Positions 28,202-36,960 are shown, numbered from the stretch's first letter. The stretch: DNA of 64,000 bases from an uncultured Pelagibacteraceae bacterium (GCA_902596355.1 CACJTS010000001.1:48662-112661); one strand, 5' to 3'. Notes: generated by a model not told the origin, from the letters alone. Numbers and translations: made by a program.

Positions 28202-29368
28202 CTAACTAGCTCTTTGAATGTTTGTGTCTATCGGTTTTATATTTGGAATTACTTCTTCTGTAAATAATTTGATGCTTCTCATACAATCTTCATGTTTGAT
28301 ACCTGGAAAGTTAGACCAAACTTGTAAATTTTGAAGATTTAATTCTTGTTGAAGTTCTTTTATTTTTTCAATTACAAACTCAGGTGTTCCAAACAATAGA
28401 TTTCTTTTATGAAGAAATTCATAATTTAATAAATCTAGTTTATTTTTTGTCTCTGGTAATTTTTCATCTGGATCCATATGATTTCCTAAGCCTCTCCAAT
28501 GACAGACCCATCTCATGTAATTTACGATATGTTCTCCAGCCATTTTCTCAGCCTCTTCCATAGTTTCTGCAACAAACATATCTCTAACTAAACTAATACC
28601 TTCACCGAGTGGCACATTCCTATTTTCAGCTTTAGATTTTGCTTCTTTAAAAATTTCAAATCTTTTTTTCAAAGCTTTTACAGTTGGTATCCACATAATT
28701 GTATTGAGACCATTTTCTGCCGCCCATTGAATTGATCTTTCTCCATCAACTACTTGTGATATTGGTGGAAAAGGTGTCTGATAAGGCTTTGGTAGTACTG
28801 ATATTTGTTTTAATTCATTTGTTTTTAAATCGACAACATTTTCTTTTGGAGGACTCATGTCGTGTTGCCAAATAAAATTAGGAGATGGGTAGGTATAAAA
28901 TTCTCCTTGATGAGAAAAGAAGTCTTCAGACCATGCTTTTTTCATTATGTCTAATGTTTCTGAAAATAGTCTAAAATTTTTTGCTTGGTCTTTTAAGTCA
29001 GCTTCTTTATTCATGTTGATTGCTTCTCTACCATAAACTCCTCTTCCAATACCTACTTCAACTCTTCCTTTTGACATTTGGTCAAGGGTAGCAATATCTT
29101 CTGCAAGTCTTATAGGATTATGAAATGTAATTACGTTACAAGCCTGCCCTAAACGAATATTTTTAGTTCTTGCCGCAGCATCTGTACACATCATAAGTGG
29201 ATTAGTGCAAGACTCCATTCCTTCATGATTAAAATGATGTTCAGTATACCAAATAGAATTCCAATTATTTTGATCACAATATTCTGTGATCTCTCTAGCT
29301 TCATCTAATAGCTGGGTATATGGTTTTTTATCCCAATTAGTAGTGTTACAAAAATATCCAAAGTTCAT
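28202..29368 (-). CDS. Luciferase-like (LLM) flavin-dependent monooxygenase
   Basis: A 388-residue protein of the bacterial-luciferase family. I start it at ATG 29368, preceded by AAAGGAGA, instead of an upstream in-frame ATG at 29410. Family landmarks are WYTEHHFNHEGM near 40, LGQACNVITFHNPIRLAEDI near 80 and LDQMSKGRVEVGIGRGVYG near 103. Such enzymes use reduced FMN and O2 to oxidise small organic substrates. No flavin reductase gene is seen nearby. It heads the operon with DUF1185, hydrolase and aldehyde dehydrogenase genes. Confidence 0.88.
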   Translation of the reverse strand: MNFGYFCNTTNWDKKPYTQLLDEAREITEYCDQNNWNSIWYTEHHFNHEGMESCTNPLMMCTDAAARTKNIRLGQACNVITFHNPIRLAEDIATLDQMSKGRVEVGIGRGVYGREAINMNKEADLKDQAKNFRLFSETLDIMKKAWSEDFFSHQGEFYTYPSPNFIWQHDMSPPKENVVDLKTNELKQISVLPKPYQTPFPPISQVVDGERSIQWAAENGLNTIMWIPTVKALKKRFEIFKEAKSKAENRNVPLGEGISLVRDMFVAETMEEAEKMAGEHIVNYMRWVCHWRGLGNHMDPDEKLPETKNKLDLLNYEFLHKRNLLFGTPEFVIEKIKELQQELNLQNLQVWSNFPGIKHEDCMRSIKLFTEEVIPNIKPIDTNIQRAS

Positions 29369-29473
29369 AAAGTCTCCTTTAAAAATTAATTTAAAGACGA
29401 CCGATCCCACTTTCGTAAATTTTTGAATTTAACGACGAGTTATGTATCGCTTTATACTTAAACTTTATTATTA

Positions 29474-30442
29474 CTAACGTTGATATTCAATAAATTTCTT
29501 CAAAGATTTTTTAAGAAATTTCTCATAAATTTGACCATTATTTTTGAATTTGCTTCCATTTAAAAATGATTGGCTCATTTTGAAATCATAGGAAGGTTCA
29601 AAGAAAAACGGAACAGAGAGTCTCTTACTTTTATTCCACAAAACCCTATGATTAGTTGCTTTAAATTTACCTTTGCTTAAAAATTCTAAAGCTCGACCAG
29701 TATTCACCACTAAAGCTTTTTTATTAAAAGGTACATCGTACCACTTCTTTGTTTTTCTATTTTGAACTTGAAGACCACCTTTTATATCTTGATATAAAAC
29801 TGTAAATATTCCACTATCAACATGTGTTTCACATCCAAGGGCCACTCCATCTTGTTTTGATATTTCTACAGGTTTTGTTTGTTTGGGATAATAATTAAAT
29901 CTTAAAGTGCTTAGTGTTTTTAATCTTGAAAAAGCTTTGCTTGATATGTTTGGATTTTTTTTATTTAATTTAATTACACCTTTAAACAACGTTTCACTTA
30001 AACTATAAATGCTATCAAAATATTTATTTAACTCATTAATAGAAGCTTTGTTAAAACATTTATTTAGATTTAAGTGTTCAATGTATTGGTTTTTTAATTT
30101 AGAGGAATATGTTTTGGTAACTTTTAAATCCCCAATATCTAAACCTTCTTTACCATTTACATCGTTTGGAAAGTATCCTCTATAAAGATTTTTATTTTTT
30201 TTATTCCATTTTTTTGGTGACAATTTTCTTTTTTTATAATTAGATAAATTAAAAAATTTATTTCCAACATCACATATTTTTTTTATTTCTTTTAAATTAA
30301 GCCCGTGCCCTGTAACTTGAAAAAAACCTACATTTACACAGGCTTTTTCAATTTCTTTAATTGTTTTTAATGCTCTTTGTGTTTCAAAATTGTTTTTAAT
30401 TAGTGAGGATACATTAATTGTTGGGATATAATTTTTTGTCAT
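29474..30442 (-). CDS. Isopenicillin-N-synthase-type Fe(II)/2-oxoglutarate oxygenase
   Basis: A 322-residue oxygenase of the plant/IPNS-like 2OG group. The N-terminal domain carries VGFFQVTGHGL near 37. The iron ligands are in ETHVDSGIFTVLYQD (His and Asp near 205) and FKATNHRVL (distal His near 262), and the co-substrate motif RLSVPFF (Arg-x-Ser) follows. The family hydroxylates or desaturates diverse small molecules. Its start overlaps the end of the DMT gene upstream by four bases, placing it last in an operon with an amidinotransferase and two exporters. Confidence 0.87.
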   Translation of the reverse strand: MTKNYIPTINVSSLIKNNFETQRALKTIKEIEKACVNVGFFQVTGHGLNLKEIKKICDVGNKFFNLSNYKKRKLSPKKWNKKNKNLYRGYFPNDVNGKEGLDIGDLKVTKTYSSKLKNQYIEHLNLNKCFNKASINELNKYFDSIYSLSETLFKGVIKLNKKNPNISSKAFSRLKTLSTLRFNYYPKQTKPVEISKQDGVALGCETHVDSGIFTVLYQDIKGGLQVQNRKTKKWYDVPFNKKALVVNTGRALEFLSKGKFKATNHRVLWNKSKRLSVPFFFEPSYDFKMSQSFLNGSKFKNNGQIYEKFLKKSLKKFIEYQR

Positions 30443-31392
30443 CTTCTTACAGGTGTTTCTGTAGCAATATATTGATCTCTAGCTTTTTCTCTTAAATAAA
30501 TATAAATCCCTGCAGCTATAATACAAGCTACTCCAAAGAATGTTCTTCCTGATGGAATTTCATTAAATAAAAAATATCCAGGTATCATAGACATTATAAT
30601 TAATGAATATTCAAACAGAGAAACCACAGAAGGTGAAGCTACAATGTAGGCTGAAAATATGCAGAGAAAAGCAATAGAGGCTACAAAACCAAAAAATAAA
30701 ATAAATTTCCACGTATATTCAATATTTGAAAACCACTCTCTAAAAATAAACTGTGTGGTTGGATCAAAGTTGGGGTTATTCAATTGTCCATTTCCCATAA
30801 ACAAATAAATAAGACCACATAAAATTAGGGCTATTAAATAAAAATAAAACAATTGAGTATTTACATCATCTTTATCAGATGTGTATTTTGTTATTGTCAT
30901 AGATGCAGCATAAAAAAATGCACAAACCACAGGAAGCAAACTTTTATATTCAAAGTCAGAAAAGTTTGGGTCTAGTACAATAAAAACTCCCATAAAACCA
31001 AAGATAATTGCAGACCATCTCCTTATTCCAATAAACTCTTTCAAAAAAAATTTAGCAAAAATAGATACAAAAAAAGGACAAGAGAAGAATAGGGCATTTG
31101 CCGTTGCTAAGGGCATGTATGTAAGAGAAATAAAGAAAGCTGAAAATGCCAAAAAGTGAAGAACAACTCTAACAATTGTTAAAATAGGATAAAAAGTTTT
31201 TAATGAAACTTTTTGTTTTTTAAATTTTATGTAACTAAAAAGTAAAACAGCTGCAACAAAATACCTTCCAAAAAAAATTTCATAAAGAGAGGCTTTTTCA
31301 AAAATATATTTTATTAAAGAATCTTGCATTGCAAATAAAGTCATCGCAACGATTATTAAAATAATACCTTTAGAATTATTATCTTTTGCCAT
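30439..31392 (-). CDS. DMT-superfamily permease (EamA), tandem copy 2
   Basis: A 317-residue permease with ten predicted membrane segments in two EamA halves. It begins GIILIIVAMTLFAMQDSLIKYI and shares many blocks with the neighbouring gene at 31393-32343, including PLATANALFFSCPF-type and IGVRRWSAI-like (here IGIRRWSAI) motifs and the ending ATETPVRR. The two are clearly tandem paralogs, adjacent with no gap. Likely a metabolite exporter; substrate unknown. Confidence 0.87.
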   Translation of the reverse strand: MAKDNNSKGIILIIVAMTLFAMQDSLIKYIFEKASLYEIFFGRYFVAAVLLFSYIKFKKQKVSLKTFYPILTIVRVVLHFLAFSAFFISLTYMPLATANALFFSCPFFVSIFAKFFLKEFIGIRRWSAIIFGFMGVFIVLDPNFSDFEYKSLLPVVCAFFYAASMTITKYTSDKDDVNTQLFYFYLIALILCGLIYLFMGNGQLNNPNFDPTTQFIFREWFSNIEYTWKFILFFGFVASIAFLCIFSAYIVASPSVVSLFEYSLIIMSMIPGYFLFNEIPSGRTFFGVACIIAAGIYIYLREKARDQYIATETPVRR

Positions 31393-32343
31393 TTATCTAA
31401 GTGGTTTTTCTGTAGCAATAGATTGATTTTGTGCCTTTTCACGAATAAAAATATAAACACCACTTGATACTATAATTAAAATTCCAATCACTGTATTTAA
31501 TGAAGGTATTTCATCAAAATATAACCATCCTACAAGCGGCGACCAAAATAATATTGAATATTCGAAAGGCGAAACAACAGCTGGAGAAGCTATACTGTAA
31601 GCTTTAAATAAAAAAAGAAAAGCAACCGTAGCAGTCACCCCTGTTGCAGTCATTAATAAAATATTAGAATTAAAATCAATAAACCATTCCCTAAATATAA
31701 ATTGTGAAGCTGGATGATCCGAGACGTTATATTGACCATCACCGATAATAAAGTAAAAAATTATGCTAATAATTATTGCACCAATATAAAATGTAAATGT
31801 TTGTGTATAAACACTATCCTTATCAGATGTTTTTTTTATTATTATCATAGATAATGAGTAACAAAACGCACATAAAATAGGCAGCAAACTTAAATAGTTA
31901 AAATTACTAAAATCAGGATTTAATGTTATATAAACACCAATAAATCCAACGACTATAGCGGACCACCTTCTTACTCCTATTTCTTCTTTTAAAAAAAAAT
32001 GAGCGAATATTGTAATTAAAAAGGGAGTAACAAAAAATAAAGCAGTAGCAGTACCAAGCGGTAACACGGTCAAAGAAACATAAAAAGAACTAAAGCCAAA
32101 GAAAAAAAGTATTACACGCGTAATAGTCAAAAGAGGATATTGGGTTTTAAATACTATTGGTTGTTTTGTAATTATTAAAAACATTAAAATAAGCACAAAA
32201 CTTATTACTGTTCTAATTAAGTAAATTTCATAAAGTGAAACAAAATTATAAATATGCTTCATAATTCCGTCTTGGACAGAAAAAACCATCATAGCTATTA
32301 ATATGAATGCTATCCCTTTGGGATTATTATTAGTGGTGGACAT
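31393..32343 (-). CDS. DMT-superfamily permease (EamA), tandem copy 1
   Basis: A 316-residue EamA permease, paralogous to the following gene along the whole length: GIAFILIAMMVFSVQDGIMKHI, EEIGVRRWSAIVVGFIGVYI and the end ATEKPLR. It lies 19 bases downstream of the amidinotransferase gene and abuts its paralog. Two near-identical-topology exporters in a row suggest a heteromeric pair or recent duplication with divergence. Confidence 0.87.
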   Translation of the reverse strand: MSTTNNNPKGIAFILIAMMVFSVQDGIMKHIYNFVSLYEIYLIRTVISFVLILMFLIITKQPIVFKTQYPLLTITRVILFFFGFSSFYVSLTVLPLGTATALFFVTPFLITIFAHFFLKEEIGVRRWSAIVVGFIGVYITLNPDFSNFNYLSLLPILCAFCYSLSMIIIKKTSDKDSVYTQTFTFYIGAIIISIIFYFIIGDGQYNVSDHPASQFIFREWFIDFNSNILLMTATGVTATVAFLFLFKAYSIASPAVVSPFEYSILFWSPLVGWLYFDEIPSLNTVIGILIIVSSGVYIFIREKAQNQSIATEKPLR

Positions 32344-32362
32344 TAATTATTTTACAACGAAT

Positions 32363-33472
32363 TTATTGTTTTGGAAAATAGTTCTGAAGATCACCTTCTC
32401 TGAAAACATCAGTCGTGCTGCAATGTAAACTACCACCAAAAGCATAGACTTCTCTAAAATCTATTGGAATTACTTCCATTCCAAGCTTATCTAATTGTTC
32501 AGCTTGATAAACTTCTGTCTTTTCTACACATACTGTTTTTGGATCTAGCACCAAAACATTCATTGATAGCCATACAGAGTAATAACTCAGGTCTGGAGGT
32601 GAATTATGAGCTGGTTGCGCTGCATAAACAATTTCCCAGCCATTGTCTTCAAAAAGTTTCCTTTGTTCTTTTGGAAGTTTTCTAACCGGATTATTTAAAA
32701 TTAACCCAGGTTTTATAGGTGTAAAAGTTGCATCTATATGAATTGGGTAGGGATCTCCTGGAAAATTTACTGTGTGAATTCTATGATCTGGAAAATGTCT
32801 TTTTAACCAGTCAATTCCTTTTAGATTAGTTGTAAATCCATGTTGAACAATTAAATCCTTCCCAAATCTTAAAATATCTGCAGCATCAAAAAGTGGCTCC
32901 TCTTCAGTTGTAACAAAATATTTTTTCTCTGCCCACTCTAATCTTTGATCGATACTCACATCTTCAGATAAATAATTCATATGATAATCAGCATCAGTCA
33001 ATCTAGGCTTAGGTGCTGTTTCGTGTCTCATACCTGGATCCTCAACAAAGTACTTTTGTAATAATGGTCTATAGGCCAAATACTCAAACCATCTACATCT
33101 AAAACTCATTGTGGCTTCCAGCATTTCTTTTCCAACTGTAATTATAACGTCTCTAGACGGCATACACCCAAACATATGTTCTACTTCCCAATCAGGAGTA
33201 GCAATTTTTTCATCAAATTTAAGTGGAGTAGGTCTATCAACTCTTATACCTCTTCCTTCAAGTGTTTTAACAAATTTATCTAAAAGTTCATTAGCTCTAT
33301 CTATAGAATCTTGTGTTCGTCTTCCGTGTTTACCTTTCATCACAGAGTCAGGTGGAATTTTACAATCAACAGCTGGTTCAGGTGCAGGTATACAGCAATT
33401 ATCTGCTCTTCCAACTATTACATGTTTTAACGGATCCCATTCATTCCAACTTTGAACAATAGTCTTTTTCAT
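32363..33472 (-). CDS. Glycine/L-arginine amidinotransferase-family protein
   Basis: A 369-residue protein of the AGAT family. It begins with SWNEWDPLKHVIVGRADNC, as in eukaryotic AGAT. Catalytic elements are LFDAADILRFGKDL (Asp), PIHIDATFTPIKPG (His) and GGSLHCSTTDV near the C-terminus (nucleophilic Cys). The family moves an amidino group from arginine to an amine such as glycine or lysine, giving guanidinoacetate or homoarginine plus ornithine. The acceptor here is not known. It heads a minus-strand unit with two DMT exporters and an IPNS-type oxygenase. Confidence 0.85.
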   Translation of the reverse strand: MKKTIVQSWNEWDPLKHVIVGRADNCCIPAPEPAVDCKIPPDSVMKGKHGRRTQDSIDRANELLDKFVKTLEGRGIRVDRPTPLKFDEKIATPDWEVEHMFGCMPSRDVIITVGKEMLEATMSFRCRWFEYLAYRPLLQKYFVEDPGMRHETAPKPRLTDADYHMNYLSEDVSIDQRLEWAEKKYFVTTEEEPLFDAADILRFGKDLIVQHGFTTNLKGIDWLKRHFPDHRIHTVNFPGDPYPIHIDATFTPIKPGLILNNPVRKLPKEQRKLFEDNGWEIVYAAQPAHNSPPDLSYYSVWLSMNVLVLDPKTVCVEKTEVYQAEQLDKLGMEVIPIDFREVYAFGGSLHCSTTDVFREGDLQNYFPKQ

Positions 33473-33503
33473 TCTATATAGATGATTAATTTAAATAGAA
33501 GTT

Positions 33504-33523
33504 AATTTCAATAAATTTCAATA
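33504..33523. repeat. Two exact tandem 10-bp direct repeats upstream of the amidinotransferase gene
   Basis: AATTTCAATA occurs twice in immediate succession (33504-33513 and 33514-33523), one helical turn apart. They lie 32-51 bases upstream of the minus-strand amidinotransferase start and adjoin the stop of the GMC gene. The layout fits a dimeric activator site, but low sequence complexity makes chance possible. Confidence 0.4.
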
Positions 33524-35107
33524 TTAAGAATTTAAAATAAATTCTGATGCTCTTTCTGCAATCATTAAAGTTGGAGCATTTAGATTTCCACTTGTAATTT
33601 CTGGCATTACAGAAGCATCAACTACTCTTAAGTTTTCTATACCATGAACTTTTAGTTTTTGGTCAACTACAGCCATTTTGTCTACTCCCATTTTTAAAGT
33701 ACAAGATGGGTGATATGCTGTCTCTGCTTTAGAACGAATATATTCTTCAAATACTTCATTTGTTTGAGCATGTTCTCCTGGTCCTATTTCTTTTCCCGCA
33801 AAAGGTTTTAAAGAATTTTGTCCTAAAATTTTTCTTGCTACATGGATACATTCAATTGTTTGCTTTAAATCATCTTCATGTTCTAGATAATTAAATTTGA
33901 TTTTAGGATAATCGTAAGGGTTTGAGCTATTTAATGTTATATGACCTCTACTTTTTGGGTGATTTGGACTTGCATGTAATTGATAACCATGTCTATCTGG
34001 ATCAACTAATCCATGATCAATTACAAAAGCAGGAAAAAAATGAAATTGAATATTAGGATATTCTCTTTCTGGAGATGATTTACAAAAACCTCCCGCTTCT
34101 AAGAAAGAGGCAGAACAAGGGCCACTTCTATTTAGAAACCATTGAATACCAACTCTAATCATGTTGATTTTGTTAACATAAGAATACAAAGTATCTTTAG
34201 TTTTACATTCTTGCTGGACATAAGTTTCTAAGTGGTCTTGTAAGTTTTTTCCCACTCCCTCCAAGTTGTGAACAACACTAATTCCTTTATCTTTAAGGTG
34301 CTGGCTTGGACCAATTCCTGAAAGCATTAATAGCTGCGGCGAATTGATTGCTCCACCACTTAAAATTACTTCTTTATTCGCATAAATTTTTTCAATTTTA
34401 TTTTTAATTTTAACTTCAATTCCAATTGCTTTTTTTCCATCAAAAATAATTCTTTCGACAAAAGCTTCTGTAAATACTTTTAGATTCTTTCTTTTTTTTG
34501 CAGGATTTAAATAATATTTAGAAACACTGGCTCGTTCACCTTTATGAATTGTAACATCATACATTCCAAAACCTTCTTGTTCTTTACCATTCATGTCATT
34601 ATTTATTTTGTAACCAGCCTCACCAGCAGAGTCGATAAATGCTTTGAATAAAGGATTTTTATTTTTAGATTGGTTTACTGGTAGTATTCCACTTCCTCCC
34701 CTGTAATCATTTTCTCCTTCAGACCATGTTTCAATTTTTTTGAAATAAGGAAGAACTTTTTCATAAGACCAATCATCTAATCCAAAAGATTCCCATCTTT
34801 GATAATCATTCGGATTTCCTCTTACAAATACCATTCCATTATGAGCAGAACATCCACCAATCATTTTTCCTCTTGGACAAAATAATTTTCTGTTATGTAG
34901 ATGAGGTTCTGGTTCTGAATAATATTTGTAGTTATATTTTGGATCATGCATGGTGTATAAAATCGCAAGTGGCATGTTAACTTTCCAGATATCACTGGGT
35001 TTCCCTGCTTCAAATATTGCTACATTGTTTTGATTATTTTCTGTTAATCGATTTGCAAGTACACAGCCCGCACTTCCAGCGCCAATTATTAAATAATCAA
35101 AATTCAT
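33524..35107 (-). CDS. GMC-family oxidoreductase (choline dehydrogenase-like)
   Basis: A 527-residue FAD enzyme. The N-terminal YLIIGAGSAGCVLANRLTE, the signature PRGKMIGGCSAHNGMVFVRG near 78, GAINSPQLLMLSGIGP near 250, and the C-terminal TAYHPSCTLKMG and VVDASVMPEITSGNLNAPT follow the choline dehydrogenase (BetA) pattern. BetA oxidises choline to betaine aldehyde and on to betaine. Other alcohols are possible. It overlaps the HD-domain gene upstream by four bases and is last of a thioesterase-TauD-HD-GMC operon. Confidence 0.87.
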   Translation of the reverse strand: MNFDYLIIGAGSAGCVLANRLTENNQNNVAIFEAGKPSDIWKVNMPLAILYTMHDPKYNYKYYSEPEPHLHNRKLFCPRGKMIGGCSAHNGMVFVRGNPNDYQRWESFGLDDWSYEKVLPYFKKIETWSEGENDYRGGSGILPVNQSKNKNPLFKAFIDSAGEAGYKINNDMNGKEQEGFGMYDVTIHKGERASVSKYYLNPAKKRKNLKVFTEAFVERIIFDGKKAIGIEVKIKNKIEKIYANKEVILSGGAINSPQLLMLSGIGPSQHLKDKGISVVHNLEGVGKNLQDHLETYVQQECKTKDTLYSYVNKINMIRVGIQWFLNRSGPCSASFLEAGGFCKSSPEREYPNIQFHFFPAFVIDHGLVDPDRHGYQLHASPNHPKSRGHITLNSSNPYDYPKIKFNYLEHEDDLKQTIECIHVARKILGQNSLKPFAGKEIGPGEHAQTNEVFEEYIRSKAETAYHPSCTLKMGVDKMAVVDQKLKVHGIENLRVVDASVMPEITSGNLNAPTLMIAERASEFILNS

Positions 35108-35640
35108 ATAAGTTTCGAACTTAACAACTTTTCATAGTCATGAATAGATTTCATTTTAATATCAGTTCTTTTAGCGGCTTCATCAAATTTTCGAAGTAGA
35201 ATTGATGGTGTAAAGTAAGATTTATTCTCAAACTTTTTACTTTCTTTATCATTTAAAACACCTCCTTGTAACTTGAGGCTTATTTTTGACGCATCTGATA
35301 AAAAATCAAAATATTTTTTATCTCTAGCTAAATAACGTTTAGCCATAACATGGTATTTAATTGGCTCAACAATTTTTTGTCCAAAAAATTTTTTAAGATA
35401 TTGATAACCAATGTTTTCATGCTCCCCATCTAATTTATTTTTAACAAGTTCATCAGGATCTTCTAAAAGAAAATGACCATAGTCATGTAGCAAACATGCG
35501 CAAATTAAATCATCATTACATTTAGCTTTTTCAGCAAGCATTGCTGATTGAATCATATGCTCTGACATAGTTACTTTCTCACCAATGTACAAAGATTTAT
35601 TATTTATAAAATTTGAAACGATCTTATAAATTATCTTCAT
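35104..35640 (-). CDS. HD-domain oxygenase candidate, PhnZ/TmpB-like
   Basis: A 178-residue HD-domain protein. Metal-ligand candidates are His28, His52-Asp53, His56, His74, His97 and Asp153. Tyr18 and Glu21 lie in YIGE before the HD motif, with spacing like the active site of PhnZ as I recall it. PhnZ and TmpB are mixed-valent di-iron oxygenases that cleave the C-P bond of 1-hydroxyphosphonates, yielding phosphate. The stretch HVMAKRYL and the SDASKISLKLQGG motif also match this subgroup. It sits between a TauD-type dioxygenase and a GMC oxidase. A hydrolytic HD role is the alternative. Confidence 0.72.
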   Translation of the reverse strand: MKIIYKIVSNFINNKSLYIGEKVTMSEHMIQSAMLAEKAKCNDDLICACLLHDYGHFLLEDPDELVKNKLDGEHENIGYQYLKKFFGQKIVEPIKYHVMAKRYLARDKKYFDFLSDASKISLKLQGGVLNDKESKKFENKSYFTPSILLRKFDEAAKRTDIKMKSIHDYEKLLSSKLI

Positions 35641-35643
35641 TAA

Positions 35644-36474
35644 TTATTGCGGATTATCCCCTTCAACAGCTATACGATCCATTACTCTTTCAAAACCAAG
35701 TCCTTTATTTGGATAAAAATCAGCAATAGCATAATGCTGAACACTTCTATTATCCCAAATAGCTATTGCATTTTCGGTCCATTTAAATCTACAAGTAAGA
35801 TCTAGTCTCGCCTGATGTTCAAATAAATGATTTAAAATCTTATTACTTTCTTGTTTGTCCATACCAACAATTTCTTTTGTGTAAGTCCAATTTACAAAAA
35901 GAATTTTTTTACCTGTTTCTGGATGGGTTCTTAAAATTGGGTGAGTGTTTGAGTATTCATCCATATTTCCGTTACTTTGCATTGCTTTATATTTATCAAG
36001 GAAAAACCCACCTCCTAGTGAGGAATGAACTGCTTTTTTGTTTTTAATTTTATTTTTTATCTCTTCTTCTAGAGTCTCCCATGCAAGTTCCATATTTGAG
36101 AAAACAGTGTCTCCTCCAACTGGTGGAATTTTAATTGATTTTAAAATTACAGCTTTAGTTGGTTTTTCATTATAACTAACATCTGAATGCCAACCTTCAC
36201 CCCATTGTGTCTTTTCTTCAGGCTTTTTTATTATTCTTATTATTTGAGGGAATTCACTTAAACCTCTTACATAAGCATGTGTTTCTAATGGTCCAAATTT
36301 TGAAGCTAGAGCAACATGTTGTTCTGACGTCAAAGGTTGATTTCGAAAAAATATAACTTTGTGTTCTAATAATAAGTTATTTATTTTTTTAAAATTTTCA
36401 TCTGAAACGTCAGTCAAGTCAATTCCATTTATTTCAGCACCTAATGCTCCTGATAATAATTTTACATCAATCAT
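35644..36474 (-). CDS. TauD/TfdA-family Fe(II)/2-oxoglutarate dioxygenase
   Basis: A 276-residue dioxygenase. The N-terminal LGAEINGIDLTDVSDENF and FRNQPLTSEQH motifs are typical. The iron site is in GWHSDVSYNEKP (His and Asp near 97) and WDNRSVQHYAIADFY (distal His near 252). The Arg closing RVMDRIAVEG is the 2-oxoglutarate site. TauD relatives hydroxylate sulfonates, phosphonates, quaternary amines or herbicides. Here it is followed three bases later by a PhnZ/TmpB-like gene, suggesting the first step of a two-oxygenase cleavage. Confidence 0.9.
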   Translation of the reverse strand: MIDVKLLSGALGAEINGIDLTDVSDENFKKINNLLLEHKVIFFRNQPLTSEQHVALASKFGPLETHAYVRGLSEFPQIIRIIKKPEEKTQWGEGWHSDVSYNEKPTKAVILKSIKIPPVGGDTVFSNMELAWETLEEEIKNKIKNKKAVHSSLGGGFFLDKYKAMQSNGNMDEYSNTHPILRTHPETGKKILFVNWTYTKEIVGMDKQESNKILNHLFEHQARLDLTCRFKWTENAIAIWDNRSVQHYAIADFYPNKGLGFERVMDRIAVEGDNPQ

Positions 36475-36938
36475 TTTTTTAGTTTTCCAATAATGGATAA
36501 ATTGTTAGAATTAAATTGATTTTTATTTTCATTTATAAAGTCATCCATAATTTTAATTTTTTCATCTTCAAATTCTGTAACTTTTCTTTTACTAAGATCA
36601 ATATAAAGCGCTAACATTTCAATAGTTGCTGATAATTTTTTTGATGATTTTTCAATCATTTCCATCTTGAAATGTAATCTTTTTCTATCATGATCAAAGA
36701 AGGTTAAAACAATTTCAACTTCATCTCCCTCTTTAACTTCACCATCATATGTAGTGCGAGTTTCAACAACCATGGTACTTCTTTTTGTATTCTTTGCAGA
36801 TTTTTCACCCATCTTAAATTTTTCTAGAATTATCTCCCAAGTCTGATCAAAAACTAAGACATAGTAAGCCATGTTCATATGATTATTATAATCAGTCCAT
36901 TCTTTTTTGATTGTTTGGTTTGTTATGTGAAAAGACAT
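36471..36938 (-). CDS. Hotdog-fold acyl-CoA thioesterase, probable betainyl-CoA thioesterase
   Basis: A 155-residue hotdog protein with the 4-HBT-type motif WTDYNNHMNMAYYVLVFDQ near 14-32. The length and the pattern WxDYNxHMNxAYY match the thioesterase that is often fused to, or beside, L-carnitine dehydrogenase. In that pathway it releases glycine betaine from betainyl-CoA. It is divergent from the BKACE and carnitine dehydrogenase genes 47 bases away, which strongly supports the assignment. It overlaps the TauD gene by four bases. A GAGGGA ribosome-binding site precedes it. Confidence 0.78.
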   Translation of the reverse strand: MSFHITNQTIKKEWTDYNNHMNMAYYVLVFDQTWEIILEKFKMGEKSAKNTKRSTMVVETRTTYDGEVKEGDEVEIVLTFFDHDRKRLHFKMEMIEKSSKKLSATIEMLALYIDLSKRKVTEFEDEKIKIMDDFINENKNQFNSNNLSIIGKLKK

Positions 36939-36960
36939 TTTTTTATTCCCTCGTCCTTTT

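Noticed and set aside
29369..29473. Possible structured RNA upstream of the luciferase-like gene, with GC-richer patches
   Set aside because: I found only short complementary segments and no stable stem or known switch pattern; it is probably an ordinary leader with promoter.
30439..32343. The DMT pair as an assembly duplication
   Set aside because: The two copies share motifs but differ at many positions and in their nucleotide sequence, so they are diverged paralogs and not an artefact.
33111..33455. A 114-codon plus-strand open frame opposite the amidinotransferase gene
   Set aside because: Antisense shadow of a strongly conserved coding region; low-complexity Ser/Leu-rich product.
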